Assembly (NCBI GenBank): GCA_022821085.1
Contig: JAJEEG010000006.1
Location: forward strand, 1,819,330-1,883,329
Direction: 5' to 3'
DNA length: 64,000 nt
From: Candidatus Latescibacterota bacterium
Lineage (GTDB): Bacteria; JAAXHH01
Below, one piece after another: positions 17,950-26,840 of this stretch (the first letter of the stretch is position 1; each line of letters opens with the position of its first letter). The notes under the pieces were generated by a model that was given only the letters and a program-made list of their open reading frames with translations, had not been told where the DNA came from and ran no database searches. The position numbers and the translations under genes are program-made.

Positions 17950-18006
17950 GCCAGCGTCCAGCAAGCGTAACCCCCACATGGTCGCGCAAGCCCGGAGTGC
18001 CAGGCC

Positions 18007-19422
18007 GTGGACTTCATAGAACCCTACGTAGTCGCCTTTTCCGACCTGGCCTGGTCCTACGTATTCTACCTGGTCATCGGCGGTGGAGCCCTCCTGCTGC
18101 TCTATAGCCGCTTCACGCCGTTCCGGTACGTGAAGCACGCCATCGACCTGGTACGCGGCAGATACGACGATCCCGACGATCCCGGCGACGTCTCCCATTT
18201 CAAGGCACTGGTCAGCGCCCTCTCCGCCACGATCGGCATGGGGAACATATCCGGCGTGGCCATCGCCATCACCACGGGCGGCCCCGGGGCGATCTTCTGG
18301 ATGTGGGTCAGCGCGTTCGTCGGCATGGCGACCAAGTTCTTCACCTGCTCGCTGGCCGTCATGTTCCGTGGTCGCGATACCGCGGGTCGCATCCAGGGCG
18401 GGCCGATGTACGTGATTTCCGAAGGGCTGGGGGGCCTTTGGAAACCGCTGGCCGTCCTCTTCGCCATCGCCGGCGTCATCGGCTGCCTGCCGCTCTTGCA
18501 GCCCAACCAGTTGATCCAGATCGTCCGGGACGTCGTGTTCGCGCCGTACCTGTCCTTCGAAAACGGCCATTTCCGGTTCGATCTCGTCGCCGGGCTGATC
18601 CTGTCCGGTCTCGTGGCCACCGTAATTTTCGGCGGGATCACCCGTATCGCCGAAGTGGCTTCCCGGGCCGTTCCGGCCATGGTGGTGCTGTACATGGTCG
18701 CGACGCTCTGGATCATCCTGTACAACGTGGCGGAGGTACCCGGATACCTCGCACTGATCGTCACGGACGCCTTCAACGGGGCCGCGGTGGCGGGAGGCGT
18801 GGTCGGCACGACGATCGTCACCGGGGTCCGGCGCGCGGCCTTTTCCAATGAAGCCGGTATCGGTACGGAAGCACTGGCCCACGGCGCCGCGAAGACCGGC
18901 GAGCCGGTTCGGGAAGGCCTGGTCGCCATGATGGGCCCCGTCATCGATACGATGATCGTCTGTACCTGCACGGCGCTCGTGATCCTCATGACCGGAGTCT
19001 GGCAGACAACGTCGGACAACGGGGTGACGCTGACCGCGAGCGCGTTCGAAGCGGCCATGCCCGGATACGGCGCGTACATCCTTGCGGTGTGCGTGTTTTT
19101 CTTCGCCGTGACCACGCTGTTGACCTACTCCTACTACGGCGCCAAGTGCCTGGGGTTTCTGATCGGCGCAAGGTATGCGGCCTATTACAACGCGGCCTAC
19201 GTGGTTTTCGTCGTGGTGGCGTCCGTTGCCTCGATCGACGCGGTGATCAGTTTCGCCGATGGCCTGTTTGCCCTCATGGCGATTCCGACCATGACTTCCG
19301 CCCTGCGACTCGCGCCCCGGGTCATGGTTTCCTTTCGGAGGTACAGCGCGTCTTTTGAACCCCGAAACTACGATGCTTCCGTACTGCAACGGGAACGCAC
19401 CCGAGATTCCCGCAGTGCATGA
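18007..19422 (+). CDS. sodium:alanine/glycine symporter (AGCS family)
   Basis: 471 residues with about 11 hydrophobic helices and the AGCS signatures HFKALVSALSATIGMGNISGVAIAITTGGPGAIFWMW near the N-terminus and RRAAFSNEAGIGTEALAHGAAKT midway. The C-terminal part has TTLLTYSYYGAKCLGFL. These inner-membrane carriers import alanine, glycine or related small amino acids with Na+. The GTG start was chosen because no ATG is in frame nearby. It follows the BesD-like oxygenase on the same strand and is probably in its operon. Confidence 0.94.
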   Translation: MDFIEPYVVAFSDLAWSYVFYLVIGGGALLLLYSRFTPFRYVKHAIDLVRGRYDDPDDPGDVSHFKALVSALSATIGMGNISGVAIAITTGGPGAIFWMWVSAFVGMATKFFTCSLAVMFRGRDTAGRIQGGPMYVISEGLGGLWKPLAVLFAIAGVIGCLPLLQPNQLIQIVRDVVFAPYLSFENGHFRFDLVAGLILSGLVATVIFGGITRIAEVASRAVPAMVVLYMVATLWIILYNVAEVPGYLALIVTDAFNGAAVAGGVVGTTIVTGVRRAAFSNEAGIGTEALAHGAAKTGEPVREGLVAMMGPVIDTMIVCTCTALVILMTGVWQTTSDNGVTLTASAFEAAMPGYGAYILAVCVFFFAVTTLLTYSYYGAKCLGFLIGARYAAYYNAAYVVFVVVASVASIDAVISFADGLFALMAIPTMTSALRLAPRVMVSFRRYSASFEPRNYDASVLQRERTRDSRSA

Positions 19423-19478
19423 CGTTGCTAGTCAGGGGGTCATTCGACGGAGATCGACTTCTTTCTCAACAATTTGTG

Positions 19479-19507
19479 TTTACAGACGACATTGTACGAC
19501 TTATTGT
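19479..19507 (+). promoter_or_regulatory. probable sigma-70 promoter for the TonB-receptor pair
   Basis: TTTACA (19479-19484) and TATTGT (19502-19507) are separated by exactly 17 bp, in an A+T-rich 198-bp gap unlike its surroundings, 114 bp before the receptor start. A strong ribosome site (GGAGGA at about 6 bases) precedes the ATG. Confidence 0.5.
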
Positions 19508-19620
19508 AATCACTGAACAATTCACCACACTGAAGGTCCACATTGCATGTACAAACACCCGCAAACAAGGGAGGGAGCTTTCTATAAGATTACCTCATTA
19601 ACTGTTATGGAGGATATTTT

Positions 19621-22419
19621 ATGAGACCTGCCGGATTAATCCCCTTTCTTGCGATATTCGCCTTCGTCGCAGTCGACGCCTTCGCCCAGCAGGACCAGGA
19701 ATTGGAAGGCGTCGATTTCGTCGCTGAAGAGGTGACCGTGACCGGGTCCCGGATCAGGGGCGAGGCGGCCGAATCCACCGCCCCCGTCATCATCCTCGCC
19801 AAAACCCAGATCCAGGAGAAGGGGCTAGCGTCCATCGGCGACGTGCTCCAGACCCTGACCGTCCAATCGAACGCCATCAATACCCAGGCCAACAACGGCG
19901 GTGACGGATCCACCCGGATCAGCCTTCGCGGACTGGGTTCAGGCCGTACGCTCGTACTGGTCAACGGCCGCCGTTTCGTACCGGGTGGCACCGGGGCGAA
20001 CTCGTCCGTCGACCTGAACTCCATACCAGCTTCCGTCATCGAGCGGGTCGAGGTGCTCAAGGACGGCGCTTCGGCCGTGTACGGTTCCGATGCCGTCGGA
20101 GGCGTCGTGAACGTCATCACAAGGTCGGACCTGGAAGGCGTGGAGTTCGAGTACTACCAGGGTGTTGCGGGCGCGGGCGACGGTGACGTGATCGACGCCA
20201 GCATAACCACCGGACTGCGAAGCGGCAGGGGCAGTATCCTGTTCTCCGCTGGTTACCACAACCGCAAGCCGGTCTGGACCGGAGACCGAAGTTTCAGCGA
20301 GGCGGACAAGAACTACGACTGGGGGACGAACGACGGCACCTTCACCACGGGCGGCAGTCCGGCGACGCCCGAAGGAACCATCGTCGACCGGCTCGAGACG
20401 GAAGGCAACACGGCCTGGCAAGCTATCGTTGAAAGAGCCGGGGAAGAAGCCGGAGCCTATTTTAACGATCCATCTGTTGGCTGGCGTCCTTTCAATTCCG
20501 CCGGTAACACCCTGGATGGCACCGGCGACCTGTACAATTACCAGCCGGAGAATTACCTGTACACGCCGCAGACCAGGTACTCCGCTTTCCTTAGCGGCAA
20601 CTACCTGTTCAGCGATAACCTGAGCGGGTTCTTCGAGGTATCGTATACCAACCGGCAGTCGGACCAGAAACTGGCGCCTACCCCACTGTTTATCTACTAT
20701 GAAGATGATCTCGTGCTATCAGACGAAAACCGATACAACGAATATGGCCGTGATTTCCTCGATGTCCAACGCCGCATCGTCGAAGCGAGTAACAGGAACT
20801 TCCTGCAGGACCTCGACACCTACCGGATCGTCCTGGGGATGGAGCACGAGTACATGGGCTTCGCCGGGGACCTGGCCTTTTCGTACGGTCGGACCAGCGG
20901 TACCAACATCAACGAGGGCCGGTTCATCCTGAGCAATGTGAGGAAGGCGCTGGGACCCGATTCGGAGTGTGTGGCGCCCTGCGTTCCCCTGGACCTCCTT
21001 CACGGTGCCGGTACCATCACGGACGACATGCTGAATTACATCCAGTACACCGGTATCGCCAGGGGCTATACGAGCCAGAAGATACTGCAGTACAACCTGA
21101 CCGGCGACCTGGCCGAACTGCCGGCAGGCAACCTCGCCGTCGCCGTGGGTGCGTCGTCCAGGTGGGAAGCGGGCGGCGCCATCCCCGATCCCATTACCGC
21201 CACGGGCAATACCACGGGCAACAAGGAGGAAGCGACCGAGGGCGACTACTCCGTCCACGCGGTGTACGCCGAGACCAGTATTCCAGTCTTCCAGGGTAAA
21301 CAGAGCGGCCTGGATATAACGGCCGCCGGCCGGCTCTTCAGCTACGACACCTTCGGAACGGATTTCACATACGAAGCCGGCGCCCGGCTCGAGTTGCCGC
21401 GGGGTCTCGCCTTCCGTACGACCTACTCGAAGGCCTTTCGGGCCCCAAGCATTGCCGAGATGTTCCTCGGCCAGAGCGACAGCTTCCCGCTGGTCAGCGA
21501 TCCCTGCAGCGTCGTGGACGAAGCCGGCAACCCCCGCCAGCTGACCTCGCAGCAGATGCGCAACTGTGCTTCCGGGGGCGTGCCGTCCGGTTTCGAGGAT
21601 ACCCGCGCACAGATACGGACCAGGGTAGGTGGATCCACCGAGCTCGATCCGGAGCGGGCAAACACGGTGACGGCCGGCATGGTGTACCAGCCCGAATTCC
21701 TGCCGGACCTCGATATCGCGGTCACCTATTACGCCACCAGGATCGAGGATGAAATCGGGGCCCTCGGCGCGGGGCTCATCCTGAGCAACTGCTACTCTCA
21801 GGACAACCCGACGCATTGCGATCTGATAGATCGGGACCGGTTCGGTCTGATAAAGAACATCTTCTCGACCGCCACGAACATCGGCGAGACGGAAACCAAC
21901 GGGCTCGACGTCGAACTGAACTACATCAACGACACGCCCCTCGGCCTGCTCTCGGCGCGGCTCGAATCCAACCTGCTCTTCGCCTACGACACGTACCTGC
22001 CCATACCCGGCGGTTTTGAACAGATCCAGGGCAAGGGGTACTACGACCTGGGCGTGTTTCCCGACTGGCGGCACAATGCCAGCGTCGGATTGAAGTGGGG
22101 GCGGGCATCGGCAGGCGTGAACTGGCAGTATATCGGCGGCTTCCAGGAGTGCGAGGACGACGACTGCAAAGGCCTGTACCGGGACGATATCGAAGGGACC
22201 CCGGCGGTCCGGGACGTGGATGCGAACCACCTCTTCGGCATCCAGGGATCCTACCGGCTGTTTTCCGGGGCTGGCAGTTCCGTGATCTCTGTGGGCATCA
22301 ACAACGTCTTCGACCAGGCCCCCGCGGTGATCTTCAATGGGTTCCTGGGGACGTCGGACGCATCGACGTACGACTACCTGGGCAGGTACTTGTACATCAG
22401 GCTGTCCCACTACCTATAG
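19621..22419 (+). CDS. TonB-dependent outer-membrane receptor
   Basis: 932 residues. A signal peptide (MRPAGLIPFLAIFAFVAVDAFA, then QQDQE) precedes the plug: a TonB-box-like VTGSRIRGEAAESTAPVI, LASIGDVLQTLTVQSNA, RISLRGLGSGRTLVLVNGRRFVPGG, VEVLKDGASAVYGSDAVGGVVNVIT. A long beta-barrel follows and ends in an aromatic-terminated strand, YLYIRLSHYL. Such receptors import substrates across the outer membrane by proton-motive force delivered via TonB-ExbBD, which are not in this window. Two Cys pairs lie in barrel loops (DSECVAPCVP and the GFQECEDDDC region). It is the first of two tandem paralogues. Confidence 0.93.
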   Translation: MRPAGLIPFLAIFAFVAVDAFAQQDQELEGVDFVAEEVTVTGSRIRGEAAESTAPVIILAKTQIQEKGLASIGDVLQTLTVQSNAINTQANNGGDGSTRISLRGLGSGRTLVLVNGRRFVPGGTGANSSVDLNSIPASVIERVEVLKDGASAVYGSDAVGGVVNVITRSDLEGVEFEYYQGVAGAGDGDVIDASITTGLRSGRGSILFSAGYHNRKPVWTGDRSFSEADKNYDWGTNDGTFTTGGSPATPEGTIVDRLETEGNTAWQAIVERAGEEAGAYFNDPSVGWRPFNSAGNTLDGTGDLYNYQPENYLYTPQTRYSAFLSGNYLFSDNLSGFFEVSYTNRQSDQKLAPTPLFIYYEDDLVLSDENRYNEYGRDFLDVQRRIVEASNRNFLQDLDTYRIVLGMEHEYMGFAGDLAFSYGRTSGTNINEGRFILSNVRKALGPDSECVAPCVPLDLLHGAGTITDDMLNYIQYTGIARGYTSQKILQYNLTGDLAELPAGNLAVAVGASSRWEAGGAIPDPITATGNTTGNKEEATEGDYSVHAVYAETSIPVFQGKQSGLDITAAGRLFSYDTFGTDFTYEAGARLELPRGLAFRTTYSKAFRAPSIAEMFLGQSDSFPLVSDPCSVVDEAGNPRQLTSQQMRNCASGGVPSGFEDTRAQIRTRVGGSTELDPERANTVTAGMVYQPEFLPDLDIAVTYYATRIEDEIGALGAGLILSNCYSQDNPTHCDLIDRDRFGLIKNIFSTATNIGETETNGLDVELNYINDTPLGLLSARLESNLLFAYDTYLPIPGGFEQIQGKGYYDLGVFPDWRHNASVGLKWGRASAGVNWQYIGGFQECEDDDCKGLYRDDIEGTPAVRDVDANHLFGIQGSYRLFSGAGSSVISVGINNVFDQAPAVIFNGFLGTSDASTYDYLGRYLYIRLSHYL

Positions 22420-22422
22420 GCG

Positions 22423-22482
22423 GAACGTACCAGGCTGAACCTACGGTAAGCTGAACGTACCAGGCTGAACCTACGGTAAGCT
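22423..22482. repeat. exact 30-bp tandem duplication between the two receptors
   Basis: Two identical 30-bp copies (starting gaacgtaccaggctgaac) lie head to tail in the 76-bp gap between the receptors. No promoter is evident in the gap, so the second gene is probably co-transcribed with the first. Confidence 0.95.
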
Positions 22483-22495
22483 GACGGGTCCTGCA

Positions 22496-25306
22496 TTGAT
22501 CGATGGACGAACATGGCTGTTGGCGGCGTGTTTATTCGCAGCGCCAACCAGTACCGGGACCTACGCCCAGAACGCTGAGTTCCCGGACTCCGTCAAGATC
22601 GACTACGTCTTCGACGAATTGACGGTGACCGGGTCCCGGATCCGGGGCGAGGCGGAAGGCTCGACGGCCCCGGTGGTCATCCTGGCCCGCGAGGAGATCC
22701 GGGCCAGGGGGCTCGCTTCCGTGGGGGACGTCCTCCAGTCGCTCACGGTACAGTCCAACGCCACCAATACCCAGGCGAATTACAGCGGCGACGGGGCCAC
22801 CCGCATCAGCCTGCGCGGGCTGGGCGCCCAACGCACCCTGGTCCTGGTCAACGGCCGCAGGTTCGTGCCCGGCGGCCTCGGCGCCGACGCCGCGGTCGAT
22901 CTGAATTCCCTCCCATCCACCATTATTGAACGGATTGAAGTGCTCAAGGACGGCGCCTCCGCGGTCTACGGTTCCGACGCCGTGGGCGGCGTTGTTAACG
23001 TCATCACGCGGTCGGACCTCGACGGCGTGGAGTTCGAGGCCTACCAGGGCATATCGGGCGCCGGAGACGGCGCGGCCATAGACCTGGCCTTTTCCGCGGG
23101 CCTCGTAAGAGACCGGGGCAATATCCTGTTCTCCGCCGGATACCACGACCAGCGGCCGGTCTGGACCTACGAGCGCGGTTTCAGCGAATCCGACAAAAGC
23201 TACAACTGGGCGAGGAACGACGGATCCTTTACGACGAGCGGCAGCTCGGCGACGCCGGAGGGCCATATCGTCGACCGATCGGGGGCGGCGGGGAACGACG
23301 CCTGGCAGGCGGTCAACGCGGCGGCGGGCGACGAAGCCGGCGACTACAATCTGGACCCGTCCATGGGCTGGCGGCCCTTCGATTACGCGGGGAACTCGCT
23401 GGACGGCACCGGCGACCTCTACAACTACCAGCCCAAAAACTACATCTTCACGCCACAGAAGCGGTATACCACGTTCCTCGGCGGCACGCACCGGTTGAGC
23501 GACCGGCTGCGTCCCTTCTTCGAGGTCGTGTACACTAACCGGCAGTCCGAGCAGAAACTCGCGCCGACCCCGCTCTTCACCATCGAAGAAGGCACCCCGG
23601 TCACGGCGGACAACCGGCACAACCCGTTCGGGCGCGACTTCGTGGATGTGCGGCGCCGCTTCGTGGAAGCCGGCAACCGGATCTTCAACCAGGATCTCAG
23701 CACCTTCCGTATCGTGCTGGGTCTCAAGAGCCGCCTCGCAGACTTCGATTCGGACGTCTTCTATGCTTTCGGACGGACATCCGGAACCACGGTCAACCGG
23801 GGCCGGTTCATCCGGAGCAACCTCGCCAGCGCGCTGGGTCCGGACGATGAATGCACGGGGAGCTGCGTCCCCCTCGATATCCTGCACGGCGCCGGGACCA
23901 TCACGCCCGAGATGCTGGCCTACATCCAGTACACCGGCGTTGCCCGGGGCTACACGCAGCAGAAGATCCTGCAGTGGAACCTGACGGGCGATTTGGCGGA
24001 TCTTTCGCACGGACCGCTATCCGTGGCCGCGGGCGTGTCCTCGCGCTGGGAGTCCGGCGCCTATACGCCCGACCCCATTACGGCTTCGGGCAACACGACG
24101 GGGTTTCGAACCGAAGCGACCGTGGGAGGCTTTTCGGTCCGCGCTCTGTACGGCGAGACCCGGCTGCCGGTTTACCACGGGAACGGCGTCGGGTTCCACC
24201 TGACCGCGGCGGGAAGGGCGTTTCACTACGACACCTTCGGTGCCGGGCTGACCTACGAGACCGGGGCCGGGGTGGAACTGCCCCGGGGCCTGACGCTGCG
24301 GGCCACCTACTCCAACGCCTTCCGTGCCCCCGGCATCGCCGAGATGTTCCTCGGTGCGAACGACGTGTTTCCCCTGGTGAGCGATCCCTGCAGCACGGTG
24401 GACGAAGCGGGCAACCCGCGGGAACTCACCGCGCAGCAGCGGCGGAACTGCGCCGCAGCGGGCATCCCGTCCGGGTTCAGGGACACCCGCGCCCAGTTGC
24501 GGGCACGGGAGGGCGGGTCGACCGGCCTCGAGCCGGAGCGCGCGGGGATGATCACGGCAGGCATGCGCTACCGACCCGGTTTCGCAACGAACCTTCAGCT
24601 CGACCTGAACTACTACCGGAACCGTATCGAGGACGAGATCGGATCACTCCCCGCGGGCGTCATCCTGAGCAATTGCTACTCGCAGGACAACCCCACCAGT
24701 TGCGGCCAGATCGTCCGGGACGCCGATACGAAGCTGATCTCCCATATCGTGCAGACCAATACCAACGTCGGCGAGACCGAGACCGCCGGGTTGGACCTGG
24801 AGGCCGCATACAACGGCAACACCCCCTGGGGCATCCTTTCGGCGCGGCTGGAGGCCAACCTGCTGTTCCGGTACGACCAGTTTATTCCCGCGGCCGGCGG
24901 CACGGAAGTGATCAAGGCCATGGGATACTACGACGTGGGCGTGTTCCCCCGGTGGCGCCACAGCGCCGCGCTGGACCTCAAGTGGCGGCGCGCCTCGGCG
25001 GGACTCACGTGGGAATACATCGGTGGTTTCGTGGAATGCGAGGACAACGACTGCAAGGGCCTGTACCGGTCCGACGTCGTCGGGACGCCGGCCTACAGGG
25101 ACGTGGCGTCCAACAGCGTGCTCGGCCTTCGAGGTACGTACCGGCTATTTTCCGGGGCGGGCGGTACCGTGCTGACCCTGGGGATGAACAACGTGTTCAA
25201 CCAGCCGCCCGCGGTGATCTTCAACGGGCTGCTGGGAACCTCGGATTTCTCAACCTACGACTACATGGGCCGATACTTGTACCTGCGGGTGTCGCACTTT
25301 CTGTGA
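22496..25306 (+). CDS. TonB-dependent outer-membrane receptor, tandem paralogue
   Basis: 936 residues, similar along its length to the preceding receptor. The plug has LTVTGSRIRGEAEGSTAPVV and LGAQRTLVLVNGRRFVPGG, and loops share EIGSLPAGVILSNCYSQDNPTSC and VECEDNDCKGLYRSDVVGTPAYRD. The barrel ends YLYLRVSHFL. The start is a TTG (MIDGRTWLLAACLFAAP, then a likely cleavage near TYAQ); an ATG start giving a signal peptide is not available in frame. Tandem receptors differing in loops often differ in substrate. It is convergent with tatC, 45 bp apart. Confidence 0.92.
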   Translation: MIDGRTWLLAACLFAAPTSTGTYAQNAEFPDSVKIDYVFDELTVTGSRIRGEAEGSTAPVVILAREEIRARGLASVGDVLQSLTVQSNATNTQANYSGDGATRISLRGLGAQRTLVLVNGRRFVPGGLGADAAVDLNSLPSTIIERIEVLKDGASAVYGSDAVGGVVNVITRSDLDGVEFEAYQGISGAGDGAAIDLAFSAGLVRDRGNILFSAGYHDQRPVWTYERGFSESDKSYNWARNDGSFTTSGSSATPEGHIVDRSGAAGNDAWQAVNAAAGDEAGDYNLDPSMGWRPFDYAGNSLDGTGDLYNYQPKNYIFTPQKRYTTFLGGTHRLSDRLRPFFEVVYTNRQSEQKLAPTPLFTIEEGTPVTADNRHNPFGRDFVDVRRRFVEAGNRIFNQDLSTFRIVLGLKSRLADFDSDVFYAFGRTSGTTVNRGRFIRSNLASALGPDDECTGSCVPLDILHGAGTITPEMLAYIQYTGVARGYTQQKILQWNLTGDLADLSHGPLSVAAGVSSRWESGAYTPDPITASGNTTGFRTEATVGGFSVRALYGETRLPVYHGNGVGFHLTAAGRAFHYDTFGAGLTYETGAGVELPRGLTLRATYSNAFRAPGIAEMFLGANDVFPLVSDPCSTVDEAGNPRELTAQQRRNCAAAGIPSGFRDTRAQLRAREGGSTGLEPERAGMITAGMRYRPGFATNLQLDLNYYRNRIEDEIGSLPAGVILSNCYSQDNPTSCGQIVRDADTKLISHIVQTNTNVGETETAGLDLEAAYNGNTPWGILSARLEANLLFRYDQFIPAAGGTEVIKAMGYYDVGVFPRWRHSAALDLKWRRASAGLTWEYIGGFVECEDNDCKGLYRSDVVGTPAYRDVASNSVLGLRGTYRLFSGAGGTVLTLGMNNVFNQPPAVIFNGLLGTSDFSTYDYMGRYLYLRVSHFL

Positions 25307-25351
25307 GCAGCGGGCGTGCCGACCGGGTTCAGCGCACGGCCTTTCTGATGC

Positions 25352-26599
25352 CTAGGGCTTCGGATCTTTCTTGTCATCATTTGCATCGTCTGAATCCGAA
25401 GCATCCTGCTGACCTTCTTTGCCGGCGTTATCGGACCCGTCCTCTCCGCTGGCCTCCTCTCCGCCGGACCCGTCCGATCCGCTGGAGTCCTCCCCGCCGG
25501 CCTCGTCCATTTCGCCTGCCTCGTCCGATTCCGCCTTATCCTGATCTCCCGCGTCACTATCCGCAGGATCACCATCGCCTTTACGGTCGTCCGTGTCCGG
25601 CCTGTCGGCTTTATCCTTCGGTTCTTCCGAGTACTCCATCTCCGCCTCGTAGTCGTAGATGAACTCGTCGTCATCGGGCCAGAAGTCTCGGCCGGTGCGC
25701 TGCTCGCCGGCCGGGGTCGACGAATCCCGGGGAAGGGTCGGGGTATCGGGTTCGCCGGTGGTCAGTGCCGGCTGTTCCCCGTCGCCTTCATCACCGCCGC
25801 CCTCTCCACCACCGTCATCGCCGTCATCATCATCTTCTTCTTCGGCCTCTTCGGCTTTCCTCCGGCTCCGGCCGATCAGCGCGGCGATCCCCATGCTGAT
25901 GAAATACAGCACCACCAGCGGAATCGCCACGAGGGTCTGCGTGTAGGGATCGCCCGTGGGCGTAATGACGGCGGCGGCGATGAATATGACGACCAGGGCG
26001 ATGCGCCACACCCGTTTGAGCACGCCGGCGTTCAGGATGCGAAGCCAGGTCAGAAAGGCCACCACGGCCGGCATCTGGAACACGACGCCCATGATGAGTA
26101 CCATCTTGTTCACGAGTCCGATATAGAACCCGATGTCCCACTGGGGCTTGATGTCCGGTACATGGAGCTGCACGAAAAACCTGACCATGACCGGGATCAG
26201 GACGTAGAACGCAAAGGCCGCGCCGACGAGGAACAGCACGCAGCAGAAGAAGATGACGAGGGGAACGTACTTCTTCTCCTTGTCGAGCAGGCCGGGGGAT
26301 ATGAATGTCCAGAGCTGGTAGAGGACGTAGGGCAGCACGAGGGCGAATCCCAGCAGCAGCGAGATATTCACCCTGGCCGTGAACATGCCGGCCGGCCGGA
26401 TGGCCTGGATCTCGATCTCGGTCTTGAGGTTTTCCTGGAAGGTCGGCGAGAGCAGGAAATTGATGATGTAGTCGGCGAAGGTAAAGCAGAGGACCATGCC
26501 GACCAGGATGGCGAGGACGGATTTCAGTATGGCCCTGCGAAGCTCTTCGAGATGTTCCAGAAAGGACATCTCTCCGCTGCGGATTTTCGCTGGGGACAT
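25352..26599 (-). CDS. tatC: Sec-independent protein translocase subunit TatC with long acidic tail
   Basis: 415 residues. The core (about 1-247) has the six membrane helices and signature residues of TatC: FLEHLEELRRAILKS at the N-terminus, the SPGLLDKEKKYV loop with a conserved Glu near 108, and TPTGDPYTQTLVAIPL before the last helix. TatC recognises twin-arginine signals. Start at 26599 has AGAGGA upstream; the frame runs further upstream in less plausible sequence. From about residue 248 a C-terminal extension of ~168 residues is overwhelmingly Asp, Glu, Gly and Ser, probably disordered and on the cytoplasmic side. Typical TatC is near 250 residues. tatA is at 2290-2520. Confidence 0.94.
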   Translation of the reverse strand: MSPAKIRSGEMSFLEHLEELRRAILKSVLAILVGMVLCFTFADYIINFLLSPTFQENLKTEIEIQAIRPAGMFTARVNISLLLGFALVLPYVLYQLWTFISPGLLDKEKKYVPLVIFFCCVLFLVGAAFAFYVLIPVMVRFFVQLHVPDIKPQWDIGFYIGLVNKMVLIMGVVFQMPAVVAFLTWLRILNAGVLKRVWRIALVVIFIAAAVITPTGDPYTQTLVAIPLVVLYFISMGIAALIGRSRRKAEEAEEEDDDDGDDGGGEGGGDEGDGEQPALTTGEPDTPTLPRDSSTPAGEQRTGRDFWPDDDEFIYDYEAEMEYSEEPKDKADRPDTDDRKGDGDPADSDAGDQDKAESDEAGEMDEAGGEDSSGSDGSGGEEASGEDGSDNAGKEGQQDASDSDDANDDKKDPKP

Positions 26600-26840
26600 G
26601 GCTGATCCTCTCGCCGGCAAGTACGTGCGATAACGCGCGGTAAGTAAGCCCGGACCGTGGTTCATGTCAAGCAAATCCCCCGTATCCTCCGCCTCCAATG
26701 GCCTTGACGCAGGACGGTTCCGAACTTAGTTTAATCGAGTCGTTTCAGTGGATTCCGAAAGGGTTGCAGCGTGTTGCGGCCCCGTGTTGCGGAGCATGGA
26801 TTCCGTCAGGTCACTACCTGCCGCCGGGAGCCGCCTGGGC

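Noticed and set aside
19419-19601. 60-residue open frame before the first TonB receptor
   Set aside because: No ribosome site or recognisable domain; it lies in an A+T-rich leader containing a promoter.
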